64,000 nucleotides of DNA from Entrophospora sp. SA101. Lineage: Eukaryota > Glomeromycota > Glomeromycetes > Entrophosporales > Entrophosporaceae. The DNA is taken from positions 91,175-155,174 of the forward strand of contig CAUDNR010003557.1 of NCBI GenBank assembly GCA_958430865.1, in the 5' to 3' direction. A program made the translations under genes and the position numbers. The notes beneath the pieces are model-generated. The model ran no database searches. It had not been told where the DNA came from and was given only the letters and a program-made list of their open reading frames with translations. Of the stretch, positions 23,601-36,195 are shown in pieces (within the stretch, counting starts at the first letter, position 1; every line of letters begins with the position of its first letter).

Positions 23601-24020
23601 CACAGGATTATAAAATCACATGACTCAATCATTACGAGTTTGAGTATTCAAATTACATTGAAAGAATATTCAATTCGTTATCTGATTTATTTTAAATGCA
23701 GAGTTTGCTTATTTTGTCTTGGCTTTTTTTTAATTGTAAGAATGTAAATTTCTTAATAATGTATTGTATTGAATTTAAGAGAAAAAAAAATATTGCTTCA
23801 CATTTTACCAAATTCGCCAAATGTGATGAAATTAACAACAATATCAATTTCATGTAAAGAAATGTTTATAATTATTATTAATGGTATATTATTTAGAGGT
23901 GTGTAAAGAATTTATTATTATTATAATTGGAAAAACAGGCACACTTTGATGTGGAGGAATATTTACATAGTTATGCATGATGAAATTAATTACATTATCC
24001 ATTGTAAAAAAAATAATACA

Positions 24021-24522
24021 TTAATTTAACTTAATATATTTTATGAAAAAGTTTTCAAGACTATCTTCAATTGCATCCATTCCTCTTTTTCCACAATCAC
24101 AATTACTTTTATTACCATTGTTATTTACAGTGGGTGATTTTGATTTTGGTTCATTATTTGGTTCACTAACTGGTAATTCTTGATTATTATTATTGGTTTG
24201 TTGTGGTAAAAATGATTCTAAACTATCATTGGACAGCAGTTCATTTGTTGATTTTGTATCGTTGTTGTCTAATTGTCCTTTTGGTAATTCTAACCTTGTA
24301 TCATGGTTGTGTAATGGCCCTTGTATCATGGTTGTGAATTTCATTTGATGGTGATGCTGAAGGTGATGATGACAAATGTGATTCATTTGATGGATTATCA
24401 TCATTTATTGATGACAATGGTAAAGATGGTGACATTGATGTTGTTGATTTTACCAATACTTTTCCTGAGTTGACCTGATATGTTTGGTAATAACAAAACA
24501 CCACAATAAGCATAATGGACAT
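24021..24522 (-). pseudogene. Small secreted-type protein gene broken by a 25-bp duplication
   Basis: The first frame starts at 24522 (MSIMLIVVFCYYQTYQ...), a plausible signal peptide, and runs through Ser/Pro/Asn-rich sequence to 'NEIHNHDTRAIT' before a stop. A second frame resumes at a repeated 'HNHDTR' and continues 'LELPKGQLDNNDTK' to a Cys-containing end, 'CDCGKRGMDAIEDSLE', with stop at 24021. The switch lies exactly at two copies of CCTTGTATCATGGTTGTG (24294-24311 and 24319-24336; offset 25). Removing one 25-base unit would join the frames. Function unknown; small Cys-containing secreted proteins are often called candidate effectors, but nothing here shows that. It could be an allele-specific break or an assembly error. 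Confidence 0.55.
24294..24343. repeat. 25-bp tandem duplication
   Basis: Two adjacent direct copies, offset 25 bases (first 24294-24318, second starting 24319), sharing CCTTGTATCATGGTTGTG without mismatch. The unit is not a multiple of three, so it shifts the reading frame of the surrounding secreted-type ORF. Confidence 0.85.
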
Positions 24523-24792
24523 CCTATTCTTGGAATTTCATTGGTTAAATTTTGTGACAATCAAATCCGAAATATCACACAAAACAAATTTCTGATTTGT
24601 TGCGAAAAATTAAAAATAGAAATAGTCATGGCCGATCAGAGATCACAAAAAAACATTCGGCCGGTTCATTAATTTTTAACAGTAATAGTAATAATTTTAT
24701 ATATATAGGACTTGTAGTTTGAAGTTAAAATCAAAATTAAATTGAATTTTAACATCAAATTTTAACAATCAAATCAAATTTTAATTGCCAAA

Positions 24793-24924
24793 ATGAATGC
24801 AAATAATGGTCCATGCAAAGTTAGAGGTTGTGATAAAAATGATCCTGATAAATATAAATTTAAGAAATTTACTGAATATGCTAAAAGAAAGGCTTATGTA
24901 ATTGCACGAAGATTAAAAAACTAA
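24793..24924 (+). CDS. Short ORF, 43 aa, with a C...C zinc-knuckle-like start
   Basis: MNANNGPCKVRGCDK... followed by a Lys/Arg-rich helix ending 'VIARRLKN'. The 'C.V.GC' opening resembles the N-terminus of transposon-associated proteins in this group, so it may be a truncated element ORF and not a gene. No partner exon was found downstream. Confidence 0.25.
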   Translation: MNANNGPCKVRGCDKNDPDKYKFKKFTEYAKRKAYVIARRLKN

Positions 24925-27029
24925 CCACCATTCTTTTCGCCGGGGACTGTAAATTGCTTTTTTGACTCAAATCTTCTTGCAGAAGGTTCAATTAAGTGAC
25001 CAAAATGTTCATTATGAAATGTAGATTATTTTTTATGGGATCAGTTACAGTTTGATTCTACTTTTTTTTTATTAGTACTGACTGTCACAATTACAAATAA
25101 GAGTTTGTTTTCGTATGTCATTTCTCAAATTTTTGCTTAAATCCTTGTTGTTGCGCTCATTGTTTAATATACCTGATACTAACTTTCCTAGTTGGGAAAT
25201 GCATACTATCATCCAGTTTTGTAATCATTCTGATTCTTCTCGGTAACATTGCTATCTTCAGAAATGTTCTCTAAAATGTGATGGTTGATATAAATTCGCT
25301 TTCACTTCTTTCAGAATCACTTGAAAAGTCAATTTATTCATGATTAATACAAAGTTTTTAAGGACTAAAATTTATTAAAAAAGGGGTTTTTTTTGTGATA
25401 TTAAAAATCTTGAACAAAATCTAATTTCCCATATTATTAAACCTTGTGCCTAATCAACTGTTATCAATTATTTTTAAATATGACAATAATTTACTTCAAT
25501 AGGCAGTAAATCTAGCCCATAATGTGAATGTGGCTTTATTTCATCTATTGGAACAAGATTTTACATTTAAAGTGGGACGTTTTGTCGTTTTAAATTTCTA
25601 TAAAAATAATTAGAACCCGATTCAAGATTCTAGCTATTAATTAATTTTCTTTATGACTATTCACATTTGACTATTTAAAATGCATGTCGTTTATCACGAA
25701 TTACGAATTTTTTTTAAAAAAATAATAATAAAAGAATCGGCTAACTCTTTTTTTAGCCAATTTTTTTTACTTTTGATCAAAATTCATTTATTCACAAAAA
25801 TTTAAAGTCAAGATTCTTTCAATCATCATTAGACAATTCTCTGCAAATGGAAAACAAGGGGATTTTTTTAAACTTTAGACTGTTTATAGAATATCAAACA
25901 ATTTTTTCCTCCTTATTTAACATAAAAAATGGGGTTATCATTGATATTCTCAAATGCAATGCTATTGTCCTTATTCACTCTAACCATTACGTTGTCATTA
26001 TTTCATTTTTTATTAGATCATATCATCAAATCATTCCTACAAACTCATTTATTATATGTACAATGTATGTGAGTACACACTATTATTATGAAAAGAATAA
26101 TGAATAAAATGAAATAATTATGAAAGAAGACACTTCCTTCCTGAATACACCAATCTTTAATACTAACCGAGATGAGTTATGGAGATTTGATTGTTTTTTT
26201 AAAAAAAATTTTTTTTTTGATAATAAAGTTGGTAAATTATTGATGTGAAATGATAATGTTGTTGCGACGCCTATCATTGTTTTTTTGTAATAATTATTAT
26301 TATTAAAATTTGTTATAATGTTTCAATCTTGATTTCATCCTTCCCTAAAAATTCAGTTTATAAAAATTTGTTGACAGGCTTTTACAATTTGCCTTTTGTC
26401 ATTTGGCATTTGCATTCAACAAAATTCCAATTTACAATCAGCTATATAGGATATTTCAGATTGCTAGAGACTTTCTTTTTTTTTTTAAAAAAAAAAAAAG
26501 CAGAAGTTTGGATTTTCCAAATATTTATATCGGGTAAAAAGTTTTCTATTCCGAATTTATAATTTTTTTTCACACCTTTATTAATAATCGTTAATAAATA
26601 ATGACAAGTTCATATTTTTAGCTTCTTAGTGGCTTAAATCTAGTTGCGGCTATGACTAGAAATTGGAGGCAATTTATTTTTGTAAGAATCATCATCAGGC
26701 GAGGATTGTCAATTTAGCAATCATTGTTTGTTTGGTTTAATGGTGTAATATTTTAATATAATTTAAAAATAAAGTACAAAAAAATTATTTTTATGTTTTT
26801 TAATCTATAAAGAGAAGCCTTGCATCTCATTTTTTCATTATGCAAACAGGGTTCGGTTTTTTCACCGATTATAAAATCCTTATATTAGAGATTATTATTG
26901 AGTAAAAAGACTCAAAAAAAAAAAAAAAAAAAACAGCTTGTAGCTCGATTTTTCTAGTAACAGATCCCAAATAATAAATTGCAAGAATTATTCTTTTTTA
27001 CAAGCTATAGCCTGTAAATATATATATAA
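24925..27029. other. Intergenic, decayed AT-rich sequence
   Basis: Long homopolymers (for example A/T runs at 26190-26220, 26480-26500 and 26915-26935) and short stop-flanked ORFs (25847-26107, 26329-26562) without recognisable motifs. I see no gene, RNA or clear repeat. Confidence 0.4.
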
Positions 27030-28502
27030 TCATCTTTTCTTTCCAGATATTCTAGATGATTAAAAAAAAATTTTTAGTATTAGTAAACATGGAATAAAAA
27101 AATACTAAGAAGAAGAGAGGAATGAGTGTTTACCTAAAATTTTTTATATAAGGTTTATACTTAATATTTTCTACAGCACATTGTTCAATCATTTCATTAT
27201 ACTCTTCTAAACTAACTCCGATAAATGATGAGATATAAGGTCCAGCAGTTTCTAGTGACCCAACTATAGTTGTTCTTAACTACACAATTAAATGATGTAA
27301 TATAATAATGATCATTTTATTGCCATCATAAAAGATTTATTATTTATTAGCATCACCACCATAAAATAACATATTTACCACTTCACCAGTCATACCATCA
27401 CCACCTAATGGAAAATTCCTTGCTTGATTACTAATTTCAACCATTTTATCAGAATTCATTAATTTTTGTTCAATAGATTCACGGATTGATCCATCTATAT
27501 TACACGATTTGTATAATTTCATGACTATAATTTAATTGATAATTTGTTAGAGCTTATTAAGAAATAGTATTAAACAGTTTATTAAATGGTTATTTACATC
27601 CAGCCATATATCTTTTCCCCACTGGACCCAAGCCATATGGCATGACTTCATTTTCCTAATAATAATAATGAATAACAAAGTTAATAATATAAACATATTT
27701 CTTTATCACATCATTATTATGTTTATTAATAATTACCACAAATTCAATCCAACCACCAGGTTTAGTTATACGTATCAGTTCATCTATTACAAAAGACCAT
27801 TGATCAATTTTTAATGACTGTGTCATATGTTTTTGATGAACAAAATCAAAAGTGTCATCTGGAAATGGTAAACCATCAAGTATGTTATGTCTAATTACTG
27901 CTAAATTTTCTGGTAATTCTTTTTTAGAATCATTCAAATCAATCACTATATCAATTCCAACAAATGATGACTTTGGAAATTCTTCTGCCATAAATATTAA
28001 CCAAGTTGCAGGTCCACATCTGAGAAAACAATTATAATTAATTCATGATTATTAGATTGTCATAGGAGAAGTTTGATGAATCAATCAACTTACCCAATGT
28101 CTATTACAGATGCACCACCATTCTTTAATGTTTCTTTCACAGGAGAAGAAAATTTACCATTCCATATATGCTGTGATAAAACTTCTACAGTTTCCATTAT
28201 AGACATTGACTATAAAATAATAGAAAGTTTTAGAAAGTTGTAGGAAATTAATAATTAATTAACTTATAATTTACCTTATCATCAACAGGCAAGAATTCAC
28301 AAGATTCTTCGATATTATTAAATTTTCTACCATCAATAATTTTAAAATTCTCAATTGTGAAATCATCAAAATCGTCATCATTTTCTTCTTTGTTATTGTA
28401 AAATAATATTTTTTTTTCCTTCTTATTACAATAATTTTCTAATGGATGCGAATTTTTACGATTTATTGATGGTCTACCAACAAGATGATGATGCAATGAC
28501 AT
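27030..28502 (-). CDS. SAM-dependent class I methyltransferase, copy A, 7 exons, about 332 aa
   Basis: Exons, minus strand: 28275-28502, 28094-28209, 27737-28019, 27598-27655, 27379-27524, 27134-27279, 27030-27051 (228, 116, 283, 58, 146, 146, 22 bp; sum 999). SAM-binding motif I is 'ASVIDIGCGPATW', split by an intron between the two Gly codons (about residue 113). The acidic end of strand 2 is 'FVGIDI', motif II is 'LDGLPFPDDTFDFVHQKHM', and motif III is 'ELIRITKPGGWIEFV'. This is the UbiE/Methyltransf_25 type. The N-terminal 70 residues are charged and low in complexity (Asn/Lys/Asp), start MSLHHHLVGRPSINRK, and show no targeting signal. The substrate is unknown; a C-terminal helical cap ('YISSFIGVSLEEYNEMIEQ') shared by all four copies probably sets specificity. 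Intact in every exon. Confidence 0.88.
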
Positions 28503-30235
28503 TATTTTGAATTTTAAATTTTTTAATTATATAAATAAAATAAAAATGATTTTTTTTTAAAGATCCACGATAAAATTTTTATCGAAAAATTATGCCTTAT
28601 TACTTTATATAATAATAATAAATAATTATTCAATTAACATTCTAAACAATTACACAAGAGCAAAAGAGATCATTTTAATATTTTAATATCAATAAACTCA
28701 TTCAAGTATTTAGACCGATCTCCAAATGGGGAAATAAAAAAATAATTTTTCTTCAGAAAGAACTAATTTTTTTATTGGTAAGCTAAATAAATATATTTAA
28801 TATATATAACTAGTTTATAATTAATGTATAAATTTATAATGCTTATTCTATTTTTTCTGTATCATCATCAACAACGATCGACAACATCATAGTATTATTT
28901 TTTTTTCATCGTCTATCGAGATAATAATAATGAATATTATATTCATATGCAAGAACGCTATCAATTAGACTTTCATCCATTAAAAGAAAAGACAAGTCTA
29001 ATTCATTACCAAGACTAAGTTTTTTTGTCCGTCGAATTACTTCGTTAATATTAAGGTTGAAGAAATCATATATTCCAACACTATTTTGTTAAACTGACGT
29101 CGAGAATTTAAATCTAACAATCAATAAAAGAAACACTGAACAAGTTCTACTTATTACGCTCGGTGCGTAAAATCAATCGGTGAACGTGCACGTTCTAACC
29201 AAATATGTAAATTGTACACTGATTTTTTGTTAATTCAATGGCTTCTTTTTAACAAGATTATCATCATATTTATTTATTTGTTATGTAATCAGTTCCCGTA
29301 ATTGCATAATATCATTCAATTTTTTTTTGACTGATTACGAATAATTTTATAATATGCCGATCATTACTTATTACCAAGAACTTTAAATGTTAAAATGAAT
29401 TCATTAGTTTGCATGAAAATGAAAACTTTTACTGTGATTGCAAAAAGAAACTTACAAAAAACTACATATAATATCTATATCAGGAAAAAAATTAAAATAT
29501 ACGGCATCAATAAATTATATTTACCTGTATGCAATTCTTTTGTCTAATGAAAGAACATTAAAATTACTTGTTAAATTGATATAATGATAATGTTTGCTCA
29601 TTTAACACACTCGCTATTGGTTAATGACACGCCACTGTGACGAAGCATAATAATATTCATACCTTCTTTTTAAATGAAATATTGTATGAGTCATTATAAT
29701 TGTACTTTCTAGTGTTCCTTTTTTTTGGCGGTTGAGTTATTGTAACAAAATAAATAGAAAAAAAACAAATGTAATTTATTCGAATTTTTGAAAACATACG
29801 TTTCTCATCTAATTTCCGGATTACTTTGGTATTACACCTAAGCTCCTTATTGATATGCATTCCAAATGATTTTTGGGCAGGAAACATTTTAAAGATAGAT
29901 GATCGGGTAATGATTTTTATTTGTTGCTAGATCTTAATTATTATAGCAATTCAAGGAAAGCTTGCAGAGGTAAGGAATGATTTAGGTTATGCTTGGCTAT
30001 GAATAAATAATCAAGCACCTTGATTGAGTAACATTGATCATAATTACACACAGACCATCTTGGAGAGTATATACATTTATAGAATATGATCAATAATTGG
30101 ACTACTCAGATGACAATTTATTCTTGTAGAAAAATGCATTATCAGATGATGATTAGTAATTAAAACAAAAAAAAAAAAATAATAAATTGTAAATTTATTT
30201 TTCTGTAAGTTATAATCTAAGTAAATATGTATATA
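28503..30235. other. Intergenic between methyltransferase copies A and B
   Basis: Copy A promoter side at the left, copy B 3' side at the right. About 28887-28997 resembles 32893-33003 upstream of copy B (shared TATTATATTCAT, GCAAGAAC and GACTTTCATC-type blocks), so the duplication included flanking DNA. A 76-codon minus-strand ORF (29657-29887) has no recognisable motif. Nothing else seen. Confidence 0.4.
28887..28997. repeat. Duplicated upstream flank of methyltransferase copies A and B
   Basis: This block and 32893-33003 share ordered similarity (ATAATAATAAT, TATATTCAT, CAAGAA.(A/C)CTATCA, TTTCATC.ATTAAA). They lie about 400 bp and 1.2 kb upstream of the two start codons, indicating duplication of a segment larger than the genes. 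Confidence 0.5.
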
Positions 30236-31661
30236 TCATCCTTTTTTCCCACACATTCTAGATGATTAAATATATTTTTAGTATTGGTAAACGTGGAATA
30301 AAAAAATAGCAAAAAGAGGGAATGATTATTTACCTAAAATTTTTTATATAAGGTTTATACTTAAGGTTTTCTACAGCACATTGTTCAATTATATCATTAT
30401 ATTCTTCTAAACTAACTCCAATAAATGTTGAGATATATGGTCCTGCATTTTCTAGTGACCCAACTATAGTTGTTCTCACCTAAATAATTAAATGATGCAA
30501 TGTAATAATGTTTATTTATAAAATATTTATTAGCATCAACACCATAAAATAACATATTTACCATTTCGCCAGCCATACCATCACCACCTAATGGAAAATT
30601 CCTTGCTTGATCAGTAATTTCGATTATTTCATCAGCATTTATTAATTTTTGTTCAATAGATTCACGGATTATTCCATCTATATTACATGATTCATAGAAT
30701 TTCATGACTATAATTTAATTGATAATTTGTTAGAACTTATTAAGAAATAGTATTAAACAGTTTATTAAATGGTTATTTACATCCAACCATATATCTTTTC
30801 CCCACTGGACCCAAGCCATATGGCATGACTTCATTTTCCTAATAATAATAATGAATAACAAATTTAATAATATAAACATATTTCTTTATCACATCATTAT
30901 TATGTTTATTAATAATTACCACAAATTCAATCCAACCACCAGGTTTAGTTATACGTATCAGTTCATCAATTACAAAAGACCATTGATCAATTGTTAGTGA
31001 CTGTGTCATATGTTTTTGATGAACAAAATCAAAAGTGTCATCTGGAAATGGTAAACCATCAAGTATATCATGCCTAATTAATGCTAAATTCCCTGGTAAT
31101 TCTTTCTTAGAATCATTCAAATCAATCACTATATCAATCCCAACAAATGTTGATTTTGGAAATTCTTCTGCCATAAACGTTAACCAAGTTGCAGGTCCAC
31201 ATCTGAGAAAACAATTATAATTAATTCATGATTATTAGATTGATGATTCAATTAAAATCAATCAATTTACCCAATGTCTATTACAGTTGCACCACCATTC
31301 TTTAATCTTTCTTTCACAGGAGAAGAAAATTTACCATTCCATAAATATTGTGATAAAATTTCTGCAGTTTCCATTATAGACATTGACTATAAAATAATAG
31401 AAAGTTTTAGAAAGTTGTAGGAAATTAATAATTAAGTAACTTATAATTTACCTTATCATCAACAGGAAATAATTCATAAAATTCCTCAATGTGATCAAAT
31501 TTTTTATCATCACTGATTTTATAATTCTCAAAATTATCAAAACCATCATCCTCTTCTTCTTTGTTATTGTAAAAAATTTTTTTCCCCTTCTTATTATAAA
31601 ATGGATGCGAAATTTTACGATTTATTGATGGTCTACCAACAAAATGACGATGCAATGACAT
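30236..31661 (-). CDS. SAM-dependent class I methyltransferase, copy B, 7 exons, about 326 aa
   Basis: Tandem paralogue of copy A, same strand, about 1.7 kb away. Exons: 31452-31661, 31271-31386, 30920-31202, 30781-30838, 30562-30707, 30334-30479, 30236-30257 (210, 116, 283, 58, 146, 146, 22 bp). Five of the seven exon lengths other than the first are identical to copy A in order, and even the intron sequences are nearly identical between exons 3 and 5, so the duplication is recent. Motif I 'ATVIDIGCGPATW', 'FVGIDI', 'LDGLPFPDDTFDFVHQ' and 'ITKPGGWIEF' are intact. The N-terminal charged tail is shorter than in copy A. The final exon codes only a short basic end (RMCGKKG). No inactivating change seen. 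Confidence 0.88.
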
Positions 31662-33015
31662 TGTTTTTAATTTTGGATTTTAAAATTTTTAATTAAATAA
31701 AATAAATAAAATAAAAATGTTTTTTTTTTTTTAAGATTGGATTTTAAAAATTTTAGTTTTTATATTAAGACTGAAACGTCCAATGTCCCGAAATTCGATT
31801 TTCGCGTACAAACTGTGCTAATCAAATTTGGGGATTTATATGCAGATTTTTGCAAATCAACTTTTATATAAAAATTTTTGTAGTGTGATCTCTATTTTTC
31901 TAGTCTCGGTGACTGGTCTTTTTAGGAACAAAAACCGGTTAAAGACTGGTTAAATAGTATTTTGAATGTGGATTGCATATTAATGTATGAAAATAATAAA
32001 TAAACTTTGGAAAATAAATTGCACGCATGGTTTCGTTTGACTTATTATATCTATTAAGCATCATTTTACTATTGGATTTTATTTGAATCCATACAAAATC
32101 GTTTTAACTGTTTGTGGTTTCAATCTGTGGGATGAAATTGTTGGACCTGCAATTGGAAATTAATTATTTTTTTATTATAATCTTTGTTTATTTAAAAAAA
32201 TTGCCTACAATGATGAATAGATGATAAATTCAAGTATTTGAAAAAGAGCTTTGGACCTTTATATTATTATTATTATGTAATGAATATAAAAAGCAACAAT
32301 AACTTTTAGAATGTGTAATTAACGAAAACTTGGCATTGCCGATAAGATGAATAAAAATTTGGCCAAATTTAGAATAAAACTGGTGCACAAGCAATATTTT
32401 GTACAAAATTTCTTAGTCCCAAAATTTCGCTGTATAACTAGTACAAATTTAGAAACTATCTCAAAAAATTAAAAAAATTTGATTGGTGTGTAATGTTACA
32501 CCCGGACATTGAATTTTCTATATACACTGTGCACGCACCATAATAATAATAATATTTAATCGGGGAGAAATTAATTTAAAGTTAATGTATTAATATTAAT
32601 ATAGTTATGATGATCCTTTGGATTTTTGTTAGAAAATCAGAAAGAGGCAAATCAATATTAATTATTAATATCCAATGATTCGCATATGACCTTTGCATGC
32701 ATGCATGAAAAACTGTCGTCTCACCGCATATATTTTTTTTTCGTGTGGTTTTTTCTGATTGGAAAAATTTTTTTACTTTGAGAGCGTAGAAATAATTGTT
32801 TCCGCAGCAAGCTCTTTCATTCATAAACGGATTATCAATCAATGACTATTCACAAGTGTTCTGTATTATTCTTCAACAACAAAGTCATATTATCTTCGCC
32901 ACCTATCAAGATAGCTTTATCATAATAATAATAAATATAATAAATATTATTTATATTCATCGGCAAGAATACTATCAGCTAGATTTCATCTATTAAAGAG
33001 ACCTTACAAAAGGTT
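31662..33015. other. Intergenic, upstream of methyltransferase copy B
   Basis: AT-rich. It holds the duplicated flank at 32893-33003, and at 31770-31930 and 32340-32560 two stretches of somewhat higher complexity (CCGAAATTCGATTTTCGCG; TGTTACACCCGGACATTG) that look like transposon scraps but were not identified. Confidence 0.35.
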
Positions 33016-33299
33016 TAGATACTTAAAATACACTCAAAACATACCTTATATATATACACCTAAAATACAACCAAAACACATTTAAAATATACCGGTGGAA
33101 AAAATAAGAATATTTAAGTGAATTTTAAGTACATTGTAAGTGTATGAAATTATACTTAAAAATAACTTTTCAACATACTTTTCAACATACTTAAAATATA
33201 CTTGGTTTTTTCCCAGGTATGTTTCTAGTATGATGTTTCAAGTATTTTTAGAAAATTCATGTACATTTTAAGTATATTTCGAGAGCACTTCAGTATCTA
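33016..33299. repeat. AT-rich MITE-like element with imperfect inverted ends
   Basis: The left end TAGATACTTAAAATACACTC and the right end (reverse complement TAGATACTGAAGTGCTCTCG) form short imperfect TIRs. The interior repeats ATACTTAAAATATACTT-like words in both orientations. No coding frame, and no target duplication resolved. Confidence 0.45.
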
Positions 33300-36195
33300 T
33301 GGTGCAAAACCAATTTATTACCAGACAAAGTTTTTGACAAAATATTCCTATTTGCGCACTATTATGAAATGAAATCAATCAACCAATGAATAAAACGAAA
33401 CAATTAAGTTTGTGCCTGATCACACAAACTCAAAATAGATGGTACTACTAATATTAATCGACTCATCTCAAATTTCTTCGTCTAATATTAATTGACATGA
33501 GAAATTTAAATCAACCAATCAATAAATGAAATTTTGAACTAAATAATTCTTGGATATTACTTGCAGAACTATGCACTTTTGGGAAGCTATTTGACATTGT
33601 GACATGCTGGTAAAATTTTTTAGTAAAAATTAGCTGGATTTATATGGTTTTCAATACATTTATTTACAAATGGACAAACTTTTGTGTAGGGGATAATTCG
33701 ATAAATACCCAATTTGTATATAATGCGTTTTAATGGCATCTTGATTTTCCATAATGGCAGTAAGTAGGCATGCAAGTTTCTTCAAACCGTTGTGACGTAA
33801 AGCAGAAATGATTAATGAATTTGCAAATTCTCACAACATGAAGGCATACCAAAAATATTATTTTCATGAATTTTTTGCTTTCTAATCTTGACATAATTAC
33901 AATATGCTTTTAACTGATGAATAGTTGTGAACTTTTATATTACCTTTTATAAAAAATTGATTTATTCAAGCAAATTCATTGATGAATCTCTATTGTTGTG
34001 ATTATTGCTACTACTAACATTACAATGCTATCTTTAAACAAACTCATTACACTTTAAGGCTTCTTCACAATTTGTACCTTTTTGTCAAAAGTTGTCAAAT
34101 AGTGTTCCAACCAAATAAATATCACATCTTTTACTATATATATTCCATTTGATACGTCCCGAGTGCTCATAATTTGTTACAACCATTTCTTTTTATATGC
34201 CAAGATTAGTGTTTCCGTTCATTGACCCCCTTTTTAAATAAATAAAAATTATAATACATCTGTTGGCTTTCAGTAATGGATGAATTTCGAATAGTATAGA
34301 TATTTCGAACAACCATAAAGAAAAGTCACAAATATCTGTTTGCTTTTTAATTCTAACTATAAATTTTTTAATAAATATTGGATATGCTAGTTTGAATCAT
34401 CTAATTACAAAATATTTACTTTTACTTCTCATTTGGTTGAAGAATACCATGTACATGTAATAAATGAAATATAAGTTGCCATCCGTCAAGAAAGATTTTA
34501 AATTGAAGTTCATTAACAAACAAAATGTATAGAGTAAAAAGAGATATATTCGTGTGAATAATTGCAGGCAAGGTCTTAAATATTTCGAATTATTAATATT
34601 ATTCGAAGTGAATATTCCAATATCACTTTTATTTTCGATCTGAACCTCTAGCCAAGATATTATTCCAACTAATGTCGTAGTGAGCCAATTTATACAGTGT
34701 AAATTAGAATTAACTTGCATGTAATACTGAAATAGATGAAACATATCTTTTGATTGAGAAAATTTTCAAAGCATTAAGTGCTGTCTACATAATTTATTAT
34801 CATTTGTTGGTTTGTATGATGACAAATCGGTGTAAGAATTACTGCATAATAATAAAATTTTCCATCTAAGAGTAGATTCTTGTATTAATCCGAAACTGAA
34901 CTTTATTCCCACCAAAACCCTTCTTATATGAACTTTAATTTCTATTTACATGGTATAGTCCATGTGGATAATTAGTTTCAAAATGCCAACAGTTTTGAAA
35001 GATTGTTAACAGTTTCAAAAGTGTTAATGTCATTGTATAATTTATTTTCATGTATTTTGACCAGACCGAATTTCAGATCAATATCAGGTTTCTTTAAAAT
35101 TTGGGTCTGTTCGGAGCCTCACACTTGTATATGTTTATTTTCAAAGATTAATCAAACAAGAACATCATCTCATCAAATATTTTCCTTTACTAGAATTCAA
35201 GTAAATTAAAATAAATTAATTATTACAACAGTAATTATATCTTACACAATTGTAGGAAGTTAGCGCACAATATATTTGCTTATTCTACATTAAACCCGGA
35301 AGGATAGTCATCTCACCTATGGAAGATCAAAATCATCACAGTTCCAAATGTGTAACAAAAGTGAGAGAATTTCCCGAAGTTGAATTGAATCATAATTCTA
35401 GGTCTGTGATTAATGAAGAACCACCAGTATCATCTTTTTGGCGAAGAATATTACTACTATTAATAATGTTTAGTTCGTGCTATTGTAAACTTTCGAATAA
35501 ACAATAATGAGGAGTTTCATCTTACATATATTGATTGCAATACAAACACGAAACTATTATGATGTTTAACATTACCTTTTAAGCTAAAAAAAGTTAAATA
35601 TTTAATTTAATTGATACTAGTGCTATATTTTTAAGTAAACACTATCTCATTTGAATACTGTGCAACTTTTTAATGCAAAAATCCTATCTAGTCATTTATT
35701 CACATATCTTTGTATACAATCGCAAGGCCACATTCACATCTTTTCAATATTCATAAACTTATTATAAAAAGTACATTGAAGATACCTATAGTGCTTTAGG
35801 TTGTGCTCTCAACTAATTCATCAATTGTTTCATTACATTGTGTGGATCACATGCTTGAAATCAGTAATATGTCGTATTCTTTCATACAAAATTTATCATT
35901 ATTATTAACATCACAAATTATTTTCAATTTTCAAACGATACTATGATGGATAATCCGCAGAAAATCGACCGATCCAATTAAACGCCTTACTGGTCCCACT
36001 TAAACTCTTTTTTTTATAGGGAAGATGGATACTCAATATGCCTTGGTAAAAAATTTCATTAAATGCAAACTGGCAACAACAAATCTGGAAAAATCAAAAA
36101 TGAGATCCTGTGTGGCGAGCGGCTGCGGCCATCCAGCCCGTAACAAAAAACGTTACACGATTTAAAAAAATCGAGTTTTTCCAATTAATAAAATA
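33300..36195. other. Intergenic; only weak ORFs
   Basis: A 115-codon minus-strand frame (34397-34744) with Leu/Ile-rich sequence and a 62-codon plus-strand frame (35319-35507, MEDQNHHSSKCV..., ending in a hydrophobic helix IRLLLLLIM-like and a short Cys-containing tail) are the only notable ORFs. Neither matches a family I know, and neither has clear splice partners. A GC-richer patch (36108-36150, GTGGCGAGCGGCTGCGGCC) lies just 5' of BET4 and may belong to its promoter or 5' UTR. Confidence 0.35.

Noticed and set aside
29657..29887. 76-codon minus-strand ORF between the methyltransferase copies
   Set aside because: No recognisable family, weak codon structure, not preserved in the duplicated flank.
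32582..32842. 86-codon minus-strand ORF
   Set aside because: No motif, no splice partners, composition typical of random AT-rich frames.
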